Position numbers and translations under genes: made by a program. The notes below the pieces were generated by a model, which did not search any database, was not told the DNA's origin, and saw nothing but the letters and a program-made list of their open reading frames with translations. A DNA stretch of 64,000 nt. Source: Chryseobacterium gleum. GTDB lineage: Bacteria; Bacteroidota; Bacteroidia; Flavobacteriales_D; Crocinitomicaceae. Location of the stretch: contig CAMDFX010000005.1 in assembly GCA_945897805.1 (NCBI GenBank), forward strand, positions 131,501-195,500, written 5' to 3'. Each line of letters starts with the position of its first letter. Positions within the stretch are counted from its first letter, which is position 1. Positions 10,113 to 19,400 of this stretch are shown here, in pieces.

Positions 10113-11324
10113 ATGGCATTTTCTTTCAAAAAAGTATTCAAACATTTAACCTTTTACGTTTTAGTTGCCATTGTCGCTGGGATATTATTTGGACATTTCT
10201 TTCCAGCACAAGGTTTGAAAATGGAGAAAATTGGGACTTATTTTATTGATATAATCAAGGTTTTCATTGGACCGATAATTTTCTTGACAATAATTTTGGG
10301 CATCAGCTCCATGGGAAACATGAAAAAAGTTGGGCGCATTGGATTCAAATCGCTGCTTTATTTTGAAATCGTAACCACCATTTCATTGGCAATCGGTGTA
10401 TGCGTTGCCCTATTGGCAAAACCGGGAAATATCGACCGTTCAAAATTAACCATTGGCGATGTTAGCAAATACACAAGCAAGGCCCAAGAACCTTTTAGCT
10501 GGCTGCATTTTATTGAATCAAATTTTACAATTCAAGTATTAATTGTCGCCATTGTGCTTGGGATTTTGTTGAATTATTATACCAAAAAAGAAAAGGTAAT
10601 CCATGTATTTGAAAAAGCGTCGCATTATGTCTTCAAAGCGCTGAAATATGTAATGTATTTGGCTCCCGTTGCAGCTTTTGGAGCGATGGCTTTTACCGTT
10701 GGGAAATTCGGTTTACACACCTTGGTTCCGTTGGGAAAATTGATGTTGTGCGTTTACATCACCATGGCACTTTTCATTTTCCTTATTTTAGGTGGAATCA
10801 TGAAATTCTATGGTTTGAACATTTTCAAATTTTTGAGATACATTAAAGAAGAATTGTTGATCGTTTTGGGAACATCTTCTTCCGAGTCTGCTTTACCCAC
10901 TTTGATGAATAAACTTGAAAAGGTAGGTTGCAGTAAATCTGTTGTCGGATTGGTTGTTCCAACAGGCTATTCCTTTAATTTGGATGGAACTTCCATTTAC
11001 CTTTCTATGGCAGCCATTTTCTTGGCACAACTATACAATGTGCCGCTGAGTTTCACAGAAATCATGATTTTAATTGGTGTCTTGATGCTCACATCAAAAG
11101 GCGCAGCGGGCGTTGCCGGGAGCGGATTTGTGGTTCTCGCTTCTACATTATCCTCCATGCATACCATTCCATTGGAAGGATTGGGGTTTTTATGGGGCGT
11201 GGATAAATTTATGAGCGAAGCACGAGCCATCACAAATATCATTGGAAATGGTGTTGCAACAATCGTAATTGCCAAAAGTGAGAAAGAATTCGACGAAGAA
11301 ACTTACCGCAAAGAAATCAATTAA
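10113..11324 (+). CDS. dicarboxylate/amino acid:cation symporter
   Basis: A member of the DAACS family (GltP/DctA type), which takes up C4-dicarboxylates or acidic amino acids with sodium ions or protons. It has 403 residues and about eight membrane segments plus re-entrant loops. Signatures are in order: the serine-rich loop SSSESALPTLM, PTGYSFNLDGTSIYLSMAA, SKGAAGVAGSGFVVLAS, and the C-terminal MSEARAITNIIGNGVATIVI with the substrate-binding Asn/Arg region. The stop overlaps the stop of the convergent kup gene by three bases, with no terminator between. Which substrate is used cannot be told. Confidence 0.92.
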   Translation: MAFSFKKVFKHLTFYVLVAIVAGILFGHFFPAQGLKMEKIGTYFIDIIKVFIGPIIFLTIILGISSMGNMKKVGRIGFKSLLYFEIVTTISLAIGVCVALLAKPGNIDRSKLTIGDVSKYTSKAQEPFSWLHFIESNFTIQVLIVAIVLGILLNYYTKKEKVIHVFEKASHYVFKALKYVMYLAPVAAFGAMAFTVGKFGLHTLVPLGKLMLCVYITMALFIFLILGGIMKFYGLNIFKFLRYIKEELLIVLGTSSSESALPTLMNKLEKVGCSKSVVGLVVPTGYSFNLDGTSIYLSMAAIFLAQLYNVPLSFTEIMILIGVLMLTSKGAAGVAGSGFVVLASTLSSMHTIPLEGLGFLWGVDKFMSEARAITNIIGNGVATIVIAKSEKEFDEETYRKEIN

Positions 11325-13306
11325 TTTCTTCGTTTATTTGAATAATTTTCAAAGTCTTCTCGCATTTCTTGGTCAAACTGCTGAGTGACGCTGATTGGAA
11401 TATATTCTGTAATTACATTTGTTTCGTCCAATCCAAAATCTTCAGAAGATTTTAATCCCAATTTCTTGATAAATCTATAGACTTTCACAGTTATAATTTG
11501 GAAAGTGGTTAGCTTATTATCGGTCGCAACACGCGAATTCAATATGATAAATTTAAAATCAGACTCATCAAATTTACCTCTCACGCTTTCAAAGACACTT
11601 TCACCTGTCAATTCACCTTTTTCGATCATGTGCTGGTGAATCTTTCTGAGCATAAATTCTGTTCTGTGCTCTTCTTTGAAGCCAAGCTGCAAGGAAACGT
11701 AGTAACAATGTTTGTCGATTACTTCGTTGACTGAGTAATTGATTCCCCATGGTTCTGTTTTGATATCTAAGTGCAAAAACCAAATTATATTTGCCTTTCT
11801 TGGTTTTTTTCTGAAAAGCGAATAGAAAACTGTCGCGTCTAATTTTGTCGCTTTGTCGCTTCTAGTTGGATAAACCAAATTTGTCGCCTCATATGCAACA
11901 TTTTTATCATTTCTCACAGCATTCAAAAGCGGAATTACTTTGCTCATGTGTACATACTCGGTAATTCTACTTCTCAATTTTCTAGCCATGTAAAATAGAT
12001 AAAGAAAAATAAAGAAGATGATTGAAAGCACCAAAGTAAACCATCCACCGTGCACAATCTTACCAAAGTTTGAGAAAAGGAAAAGTGACTCGATTGCAAC
12101 TAAAATCAAAAAAATTGATAAATAGAAGAGTTTTGCTTTTGGATATTTGAAAAACAGCCAATAACATAATAAATAGGATGACATGACCATATTTATTGTG
12201 ATGGCCATTCCGTAAGCGGCTTCCATATTTTCAGCTTTTCTGAAAACAGCAATAACCAATAGACAACCAACCATCAGAAACCAATTAATGGACGGAATGT
12301 ATATTTGACCGTGGTGATCCGTTGGATATTTTACTTTGAGATTTGTCCAGATTTTCAATTTAACAGCTTCGTTCATCAAAGTAAAAACTCCTGTTATCAA
12401 TGCTTGAGAAGCGATAATTGTTGAAGCAGTTGCCAGTCCAATGACATACGGTAACATTTCTTTCGGAACCATGGCATAAAAGATGGTTTGCTTCGGCTCT
12501 AAAGCAAAACCAGGTGCTAAAGTCATTGCCGCTTGACCGAAATAGTGAATTACTAAAATGATGCTTATAAACGCCCAACTCATTCTGATATTTGCTTTTC
12601 CGCAATGACCTAAATCTGAATACAAGGCTTCTGCCCCAGTGGTACAAAGAAATACTGCACCTAAAACCCAAAATCCTCCAGGAGTATTTACCACCATATT
12701 GTAAGCATAATATGGATTTATTGCTTTTAACACAAAAGGATTTTGTCCAATTTGTGATAATCCCAAATACAGAAGCAGCAAAAACCAAATCATCATGATA
12801 GGCCCAAAAGCTTTGCCAATGAGAACTGTTCCGAACTGTTGAATGGCAAAAAGTCCGAAAATAATTCCAACAACAATTGGAATTGTTGGTAAATCAGGAT
12901 AAATTGTATTTAAACCTTCAACAGCTGAGGAAATAGAAATTGCGGGAGTGATAAATCCGTCGGCCATCAATGTCGCGCAGCCAATCAGTGCTGGAATGAT
13001 AATCCATTTGGCTCGTTTTTGTTTCAAAAGTGCGTACAAAGCAAAAATTCCGCCTTCGCCTTTGTTATCAGCATTGAGCGCAAAATAGATGTATTTCACA
13101 GTCGCCAACAGAATCAAAGTCCAAATTACGGATGACAATCCACCCAATATAATATCAGGATTTATATTTTTGCCACTATCCGTGATCGCCTGAAAAACGT
13201 ACAATGGAGAAGTACCGATATCTCCAAAAACGATTCCTATTGTAATTATAACACCTGCAAAACTCAGAGGCGTTTGATGCAAAGACTTGTTCGATGATTT
13301 CATCAA
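11321..13306 (-). CDS. kup: KUP family potassium uptake protein
   Basis: Inner-membrane potassium:proton symporter of the KUP/HAK/KT family. It has 661 residues, about twelve membrane segments in the first 450, then a cytoplasmic C-terminal domain. The family block GDIGTSPLYVFQ lies near residues 29-40, and further conserved blocks are NADNKGEGGIFALYALL and TTGAEALYSDLGH. The gene is preceded by an unusual leader: a promoter at 13384-13416 followed directly by an intrinsic terminator (13326-13372), only 20 bases before the ATG. Its 3' end overlaps the symporter gene. Confidence 0.94.
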   Translation of the reverse strand: MMKSSNKSLHQTPLSFAGVIITIGIVFGDIGTSPLYVFQAITDSGKNINPDIILGGLSSVIWTLILLATVKYIYFALNADNKGEGGIFALYALLKQKRAKWIIIPALIGCATLMADGFITPAISISSAVEGLNTIYPDLPTIPIVVGIIFGLFAIQQFGTVLIGKAFGPIMMIWFLLLLYLGLSQIGQNPFVLKAINPYYAYNMVVNTPGGFWVLGAVFLCTTGAEALYSDLGHCGKANIRMSWAFISIILVIHYFGQAAMTLAPGFALEPKQTIFYAMVPKEMLPYVIGLATASTIIASQALITGVFTLMNEAVKLKIWTNLKVKYPTDHHGQIYIPSINWFLMVGCLLVIAVFRKAENMEAAYGMAITINMVMSSYLLCYWLFFKYPKAKLFYLSIFLILVAIESLFLFSNFGKIVHGGWFTLVLSIIFFIFLYLFYMARKLRSRITEYVHMSKVIPLLNAVRNDKNVAYEATNLVYPTRSDKATKLDATVFYSLFRKKPRKANIIWFLHLDIKTEPWGINYSVNEVIDKHCYYVSLQLGFKEEHRTEFMLRKIHQHMIEKGELTGESVFESVRGKFDESDFKFIILNSRVATDNKLTTFQIITVKVYRFIKKLGLKSSEDFGLDETNVITEYIPISVTQQFDQEMREDFENYSNKRRN

Positions 13307-13325
13307 AAAATTATTTTATAAAAAC

Positions 13326-13372
13326 AAAAAAAGCAGACCATTTTAAGTTTTTCCTCTCAAAACGGCGCTGCT
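13326..13372 (-). terminator. terminator inside the kup leader (attenuator candidate)
   Basis: On the minus strand a 16-bp stem (G-U pairs and one bulged C) pairs 13372-13356 with 13347-13332 around an 8-base loop. It is followed by seven T. It ends about 20 bases upstream of the kup ATG. The upstream small gene has its own terminator at 13461-13492 and a promoter lies in between, so this hairpin belongs to the kup transcript itself. Confidence 0.7.
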
Positions 13373-13383
13373 TAATTTCGTAG

Positions 13384-13416
13384 CAAATGTAATATAATAG
13401 TATTTGATTAAACAAA
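13384..13416 (-). promoter_or_regulatory. kup promoter
   Basis: On the minus strand: TTTG (13416-13413), 21 bases, TACATTTG (13391-13384). The predicted start of transcription is near 13379, directly before the leader hairpin. Confidence 0.65.
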
Positions 13417-13460
13417 TGTTTTTTAATAATTTTTATTGATTATTTTAAAAATCGAATTGC

Positions 13461-13492
13461 AAAAAAAAAGTTGACCAATTAGATCAACTTTT
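13461..13492 (-). terminator. intrinsic terminator of the small secreted protein gene
   Basis: AAAAGTTGA (13466-13474) pairs with TCAACTTTT (13484-13492) over a 9-base loop. On the minus strand the stem is followed by nine T. It lies 24 bases after the stop at 13516. Confidence 0.8.
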
Positions 13493-13515
13493 AGACTGTA
13501 ATAAAATGAAATACC

Positions 13516-13887
13516 TTATCTAATATAATCTTGAAAAAAGGCATCAACTTCATAATTTTTTCCTGTCATATTGATTTCTTTGATTCCATTTGACACTAAA
13601 AAACGAACGATAACATGCTTAGAAACATCATCATTTTTCAGCATGGTGATTTTTGCATCGTGTGATTTGGCATCAAAATCAACTGTGAAAAACTGTGCGT
13701 AATAACTTGCTGATTTTTTGATTTGCTCAGAGGTTACTGAACTTGGCATTTGAAAAACATAAATTCCATTGACTTTAGAAGTTGCAAATTTTTCTGCATT
13801 TTGAATTTTTGCTACTGAAGGAGCTTCTTGGGCCATCACTGATCCACCTAAAAAAGCGATCAATACTAATGTTAAGATTTTTTTCAT
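13516..13887 (-). CDS. small exported protein of unknown function
   Basis: 123 residues with a clear signal peptide (MKKILTLVLIAFLGGSVMAQ, cut after about residue 19). The mature part is about 100 residues with no cysteine and mixed alpha/beta character, and I recognise no family. It is a single-gene unit: a promoter (13892-13924) lies immediately upstream and a strong terminator follows. The TAnnTTTG element ends only four bases before the ATG, so the message may be leaderless. It is probably periplasmic or outer-membrane associated, by the signal peptide alone. Confidence 0.75.
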   Translation of the reverse strand: MKKILTLVLIAFLGGSVMAQEAPSVAKIQNAEKFATSKVNGIYVFQMPSSVTSEQIKKSASYYAQFFTVDFDAKSHDAKITMLKNDDVSKHVIVRFLVSNGIKEINMTGKNYEVDAFFQDYIR

Positions 13888-13891
13888 CTTT

Positions 13892-13924
13892 CAAATTTAA
13901 TTTGGTTGCTACTATGACGACAAA
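13892..13924 (-). promoter_or_regulatory. promoter abutting the start codon of the small secreted gene
   Basis: On the minus strand: TTTG (13924-13921), 21 bases, TAAATTTG (13899-13892), then four bases and the ATG at 13887. Transcription would start at or next to the ATG. Confidence 0.6.
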
Positions 13925-13986
13925 TCAGACTAAAAAGTTGTTTCAGTCTTAATTTTTTCGAAATTTACAATTATTTTGCCAAAGAT

Positions 13987-14601
13987 ATGAAAACTGAGTT
14001 TGAATTAGCTGGATTTTATCAATTAAATCAGTTAGAGGCTGGATGCGATGAAGCTGGAAGAGGTTGTTTGGCTGGGCCTGTCGTAGCTTCAGCAGTGATT
14101 TTGCCCCCAGATTTCAATCATCCTTGGCTGAATGATTCCAAGCAATTGACAGAAAAAAAACGCCAAATTTTGCGACCAATCATTGAACAAGAAGCGATTT
14201 CTTGGGCTGTATCATACATTGACCATGAAAAAATTGATCAAATAAACATTTTAAATGCCAGTATTTTGGCTATGCACGAAGCAGTAAATCAATTGAAAGT
14301 GCAACCAGAATTTTTACTGATTGATGGAAACAGATTTAAAAATCATGCGATTCCTCATCAATGTTTTATCAAAGGCGATGGAAGATTTAAATCCATTGCG
14401 GCAGCATCTATTTTAGCCAAAACGCATAGAGATGAATTTATGGAAGTTTTAGACAAAGATTATCCTCAATATCTTTGGTCAAAAAACAAAGGATATCCCA
14501 CGGCTGATCATCGAAATGCAATCAAAGTTCATGGTTTTTCTCCATTTCATCGATTGACATTTACTGTGAAAGATGTTGGTCAGATGCGTTTGGAGTTGTA
14601 G
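13987..14601 (+). CDS. rnhB: ribonuclease HII
   Basis: Cleaves the RNA strand of RNA-DNA hybrids and removes ribonucleotides from DNA. It has 204 residues, normal length. The RNase HII signature [15 protein letters not shown] holds catalytic D21 and E22; D113 (LLIDGNRF) and D131 ([11 protein letters not shown]) complete the acidic site. The block [14 protein letters not shown] is also typical. The 3' end overlaps the convergent MFS gene by 41 bases, so the last 13 codons of each gene are read on both strands. Confidence 0.96.
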   Translation: MKTEFELAGFYQLNQLEAGCDEAGRGCLAGPVVASAVILPPDFNHPWLNDSKQLTEKKRQILRPIIEQEAISWAVSYIDHEKIDQINILNASILAMHEAVNQLKVQPEFLLIDGNRFKNHAIPHQCFIKGDGRFKSIAAASILAKTHRDEFMEVLDKDYPQYLWSKNKGYPTADHRNAIKVHGFSPFHRLTFTVKDVGQMRLEL

Positions 14602-15823
14602 GTTCTGATTTCTTTTTCAACGCCCAGCGCAACACAAAAAAAGCAATAAATGCAAAAAAAGCGCCTGCAAAAAATGGCGTTCCATAAGCTAATGAAGATG
14701 TTTCCCACACTATTTTCGATGTCGAATAAATGTACATCATCAATGGCGGACCAATGATTTCAGCCAAACTCATCAAACTTGTGAAAACACCCTGCAATTC
14801 GCCTTGTTCATTATTTTCCGTTTGTCCCGAAACAATTGAGCGAATCGCTGGATCTACAATTCCTGAAAGTGCATAAGGCAAAATCATCACGTACATCATC
14901 CAACCAGAAGGAATTAAACCTATGCCAATAGTAACTATTACAAGCGTGGCTAAACCTAAAGTCGCCGTTCCTTTTTCTCCTAATTTTGAAACTATCCAGC
15001 CCGACAATCCGCCTTGCACAAGACCAAAACAAACGCCGACCACAGCCAAAGAAATCCCAACGTATTTTTCTGTCCAACCGAATTTTTCCATGGTGTAATA
15101 ATTCCAGACGGTATGAACAGACATGTTTGCCAGCAAAACCAAAAACACCACGACAAAAAGATACTTTGCTTTTTTAAATCTTTGCAATTGTTTGAATGCT
15201 CCCAAGGGGTTTGAGCGTCTCCAATCAAAAGCGCGGCGGTCAGACACGGGCAAAGATTCTTTGAGAACAAAAAACCCGAAAATAAAATTCAGCAAAGAGA
15301 AAATCGCAGCAACCAAAAATGGCACGCGTGTTCCAAAATCTGCCAACAAACCACCTATTCCAGGACCAAGAACAAAACCTATTCCGAAGGCGGCTCCTAT
15401 CATTCCAAAGTTTTTCGCTCTGTTTTCAGGAGTAGAAATATCAGCGATATAAGCGGCAGCTGATGTATAACTTGCGCCGAAAATACCGGCAACTGAGCGA
15501 CCTAAAATCAGCCAAAATAAATCTGGTGCAAAAAACATGAATAAATAATCGATTCCCATTCCAAAAACTGAAACCAACAAAATGGGTCTTCTACCAAAAC
15601 GATCGCTTAAGCTACCAATCATGGGTGAAAACAGAAATTGCATGAATGCGTATGCCCCCATCACCCAGCCAAAATAAGCAGATGAATGCTTCAAACTAAC
15701 ATGCGCCGTTTCAGCAATTAACCGAGGAAAAGAAGGAATGATAATTCCTAATCCAATTGAATCTAAACAAATGGTAACCAAGATAAATAGCAAGGCATTT
15801 TTGGAAAAATTATCGGATTTCAT
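14561..15823 (-). CDS. MFS efflux transporter, TetA-like
   Basis: A 420-residue major facilitator superfamily protein with twelve predicted membrane segments, of the drug:proton antiporter branch close to TetA/TCR proteins. The N-terminal [15 protein letters not shown] and the loop 2-3 motif [14 protein letters not shown] are characteristic, and the second block [12 protein letters not shown] follows segment 5. This branch includes many chromosomal transporters with no resistance phenotype, so tetracycline export is not claimed. The 3' end overlaps rnhB by 41 bases. A promoter is visible at 15828-15858. Confidence 0.88.
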   Translation of the reverse strand: MKSDNFSKNALLFILVTICLDSIGLGIIIPSFPRLIAETAHVSLKHSSAYFGWVMGAYAFMQFLFSPMIGSLSDRFGRRPILLVSVFGMGIDYLFMFFAPDLFWLILGRSVAGIFGASYTSAAAYIADISTPENRAKNFGMIGAAFGIGFVLGPGIGGLLADFGTRVPFLVAAIFSLLNFIFGFFVLKESLPVSDRRAFDWRRSNPLGAFKQLQRFKKAKYLFVVVFLVLLANMSVHTVWNYYTMEKFGWTEKYVGISLAVVGVCFGLVQGGLSGWIVSKLGEKGTATLGLATLVIVTIGIGLIPSGWMMYVMILPYALSGIVDPAIRSIVSGQTENNEQGELQGVFTSLMSLAEIIGPPLMMYIYSTSKIVWETSSLAYGTPFFAGAFFAFIAFFVLRWALKKKSEPTTPNASDQHLSQ

Positions 15824-15827
15824 ACCT

Positions 15828-15858
15828 TAAAATTACGTGTTTGGATTTGTTCAACAAA
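15828..15858 (-). promoter_or_regulatory. promoter of the MFS gene
   Basis: On the minus strand: TTTG (15858-15855), 19 bases, TAATTTTA (15835-15828), one mismatch to TAnnTTTG. The -7 box ends four bases before the ATG at 15823. The upstream half overlaps the tRNA-Gln terminator. Confidence 0.5.
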
Positions 15859-15889
15859 AAAACCCCCCGATAAATCAGAGGGTTTTTTT
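15856..15889 (-). terminator. terminator of tRNA-Gln
   Basis: A run of A followed by CCC (15856-15865) pairs with GGG and a run of T (15880-15889). It lies directly 3' of tRNA-Gln on the minus strand. Long A/T runs on both sides allow it to work in both directions. Confidence 0.7.
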
Positions 15890-15897
15890 TCACTTTG

Positions 15898-15970
15898 TTG
15901 GCCCACTAGGGCTCGAACCTAGACTCTTCGGTACCAAAAACCGACGTGTTGCCAGTTACACCATGGGCCA
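15898..15970 (-). tRNA. tRNA-Gln (anticodon TTG)
   Basis: The minus strand folds into a complete cloverleaf: acceptor TGGCCCA pairs with TGGGCCA, anticodon stem TCGGT/ACCGA encloses TTTTGGT with anticodon TTG, and the T arm carries GGTTCGAGCC. The discriminator is A, and CCA is not encoded. A promoter lies ten bases upstream and a terminator eight bases downstream. Confidence 0.96.
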
Positions 15971-15980
15971 TTGACGGGTG

Positions 15981-16010
15981 CAAATTTAGACAATTGTTTT
16001 ATTCTGACAA
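15981..16010 (-). promoter_or_regulatory. tRNA-Gln promoter
   Basis: On the minus strand: TTG (16010-16008), 19 bases, TAAATTTG (15988-15981). The tRNA 5' end lies ten bases downstream. Confidence 0.75.
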
Positions 16011-16294
16011 GTGATTTACAAAAAAAAATGACAAAAAGCACTCAATTTTATCAGATTTAAAATTTAAACACATTATTTAAATATTGATTTTGAATAAATT
16101 ATAAGTTATTTAGGGTGTTTGTCTGCCATTTTTAAAACGTTTGAAGTACAGACAACCATTTAATTATTTAATAAATCATATACCACTTTACTTTATCCAA
16201 AAAAAACTCATAAGCGTATTTCCTGTTGATACTTGAGAAAAAGCAAAAGACATCAAATTACTAAGAAAATTTATGATTTTTAAATCGTCAATCA

Positions 16295-16323
16295 TTGAAA
16301 GTCTTGATATATTCTTAAATTCG
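16295..16323 (+). promoter_or_regulatory. possible promoter of the DUF2723 gene
   Basis: TTG (16295-16297), 18 bases, TAAATTCG (16316-16323), one mismatch from TAnnTTTG. It would leave a leader of about 75 bases. Confidence 0.45.
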
Positions 16324-16402
16324 CACGTTAAATTGTGGACAAAACAGCGAGAAAAGACAATAATTTGCTGAAAAAACTGTTAATTCCACCAAAGAAAATC
16401 AA

Positions 16403-19400
16403 ATGAACTACAAAAAGCTGAATGTCTATTTAGGTTGGTTGGTATTTTTAATTGCCACCATTGTTTACTTTATCACCATTGAAGATACGGTGAGTTTATG
16501 GGACTGTGGTGAGTATATCACCGCTGCGTATAAACTTGAAGTTGGTCACCCTCCAGGTGCTCCATTATTCATGTTGTTGGGAAGATTGTTTTCTTTCTTC
16601 GCAGATCCTGAAGGAGTGGCCGTTTGGATAAATCGCATGTCTGCATTGTCAAGTTCTGCGACAATTTTATTCATGTTTTGGTCTATCACAATGTTGGCTA
16701 AAAAAATGGTTTACCAAAAATCTAGAACTATCTCCACAGGTGACATGATTGCCGTTTTAGGCAGTGGTTTTATTGGTGCTCTGGCTTACGCATTTACAGA
16801 TTCTTTCTGGTTTTCAGCTGTTGAGGGCGAGGTTTACGCCATGTCTTCTTTATTTACAGCAATGATTTTCTGGGCAATCTTGAAATGGGACGAGGAAATG
16901 GAAGCCATCAAACATGGTGAATTAGATGGTTCTCACAGTCCCATGCGTTGGATGATTTTGATTATGTTCTTGTTCGGTTTGGCAATTGGAGTCCATTTAT
17001 TAGGCTTGTTGGCTGTTCCTGCAATTGCTTATGTAATTTACTTTAATCAATGGAAAACGATCAATATTAAAGGTTTCTTTTTGACTGGTATCATTTCTAT
17101 TTTTGCACTTGGATTCATACAAGAAGGAATTATTCCTGGAACAATTTCCTTGGCTTCAAAATTCGAAATCGCTTTCGTAAATAGCATGGGAATGCCTTTC
17201 TACTTAGGTGGAATGTTCTTTTTCTTATTGTTAATTGTTGGATGCGTTTTCTTAGTACGTTGGAGTAGAAAAAACAACAAACCACTTATCAATGCAATTG
17301 GACTTGGGTTTATCGTGTTTTTGATTGGTTACGGATCTTTTGCAACCATCGTTATTCGTTCAAGTGCAAATACACCTTTGGATGAAAATGACCCAGAAAA
17401 CTTAGTAACATTGCACGCTTATTTGAAACGTGAGCAATATGGAAGTTGGCCAATTTTGTACGGTCCATATTGGAATTCTGCCATGGATGATGCTGAAAAA
17501 TTTGGCGATAAATCAAGATTTTACGCACGTCGCTTTGTTGTGACAAGAGCTGACGCAGATCTGAAGGCATTCAAAAGCGAAGAAATTGCGACTAAATACG
17601 CAAGAAACTTGGGTAGAAATTATGAAGTTGTAGAGAAATATTACGTTACAAACGAAGAATTTAGAAAACACCAAGAACCTGTTTATCTTCAAAACACCTT
17701 CTTCCCTAGGATGTTTTGGAATCAAGAATCAGATGCAGCAAAAATCAATGGATACAAAGATTGGTCAGGCTACAGCGCTAACAACGATGTGGATTTAGCC
17801 ACAGCAGAAATTGGAACCGATGGAAAAAGGCTTCCCACATTTGGCGAAAACCTAACTTATTTTGCGCGATACCAAGTAAATTGGATGTATTGGAGGTATT
17901 TCATGTGGAATTTTGCTGGTCGACAAAATGACATTCAAGGTCACGGCGATCAAATGAGAGGAAACTGGTTATCGGGAATCTCTTCCATTGATGAAACTCG
18001 ACTTGGTGCACAGGGAGCGAATTCTACCACTTTTACAGCAAATAATGAAGGTCACAATACATTCTTCTTTTTGCCTTTGATTTTAGGATTTATTGGAATG
18101 TTCTTCCATTTCTATAGAGCTCCGAAAGATGCATTTATTGTCTTATTGACATTTATCTTTACAGGAATGGCGATTGTGGTTTACCTGAATCAGAAACCAT
18201 TTGAACCAAGAGAAAGAGATTACGCTTATGCAGCTTCGTTCTATGCTTTTGCCATGTGGATTGGTCTAGGAGTTTTTGCCCTCTACGAAGCTTTCAAGTC
18301 ATTTGGCAAAAAAGAGTTTGTAGGTTTTGGAATCATTGCAGGAGCTGGAATTCCAGTTTGTTTGATTTTTGATGTCGCAGCAGGCGAAGGCTATCCTGTC
18401 GTAATGTCTTGGTTATTTATGGCTTTCGTTGCAACTATTGCACTTGGAATCATGGCTGCTTTGGGCAAAAAATCAAGAAATGAAACAAATGGTGCGTCTT
18501 TAGCAGTGATTTTGACATTGGGAATCCCGCTTTTAATGGCTTTCCAAGGTTGGGATGATCACGATAGAAGCGACAAAACTTCAGCAAGAGATTTGGCTTA
18601 CAATTATTTGCAATCTTGTGCTAAAAATGGAATCCTTTTCACCAACGGTGATAACGATACTTTCCCATTGTGGTACTTGCAAGAAGTTGAAGGAAAACGC
18701 ACCGATGTTCGTGTTTGCAACCTCTCTTTGATGGGAACAGATTGGTATACAGACCAAATGAAAATGAAAGCTTATGATTCAGATCCGCTTCCTATTAAAT
18801 TTACGGAAGATCAGATTATGATGTATGCTGGAAGCACAGATCAAGTATACTTCCTGTCGATGTTTGAAATGATGCGTTTTGGAGTTCCCAAAACAAGCAT
18901 TGAAAACATTTACAATGCTAAAATAAAATTCAATAAAGTTCAATTCAAACAATCTTTTGAAACATTGCGCAAAGGAATGTTGGCTGTAGCAAATTCATTG
19001 AAAGCGAAAGATCCTGAAACAGAAGGTAAATTAAATACCATCAAAACAAATTTGGGACTTATGATTGAAAATCCAACAGCAGCAGATATTGAAGTAACAA
19101 TCAATTATGCCTTAGATATCTTTGCTAGCTATTCTGGTGGAACAATTGAAGGTGAGCAAGAACCATTACAACAATTACAAACTTCACTGGTTGATTGGGA
19201 AAAACCATGGGATTTCATGCCTATCAAAGAAGCAATGGAATTTACCAGAAACGACGATAACATGTTTGCTACAAGAGGCAGTAAAATGCGTATTTTCCCA
19301 AGTAAAGGTTTCATCTTGCCAATCAACAAAGCAAATGCATTGAAATCAGGAATTATTGAAGCGAATGAAGTTTCATCAGTAGCCAACGAAATCCGATTCA

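Larger units (their letters stand above)
15971..16402. other. 432-base intergenic region, no gene seen
   Basis: Lies between the divergent tRNA-Gln and the DUF2723 gene. It holds one promoter for each. A 7-bp inverted repeat TTGTCTG (16119-16125) / CAGACAA (16149-16155) is the only other structure noticed. The rest is very AT-rich with no usable open frame. Confidence 0.6.

Noticed and set aside
13306-13380. c-di-AMP (ydaO-type) riboswitch before kup
   Set aside because: The leader from the visible promoter is about 70 bases and lacks the conserved ydaO core; only a terminator hairpin is present.
14561-15823. Tetracycline resistance gene
   Set aside because: The protein has TetA-family motifs, but the branch contains many housekeeping transporters and nothing mobile or regulatory (no TetR) is next to it.
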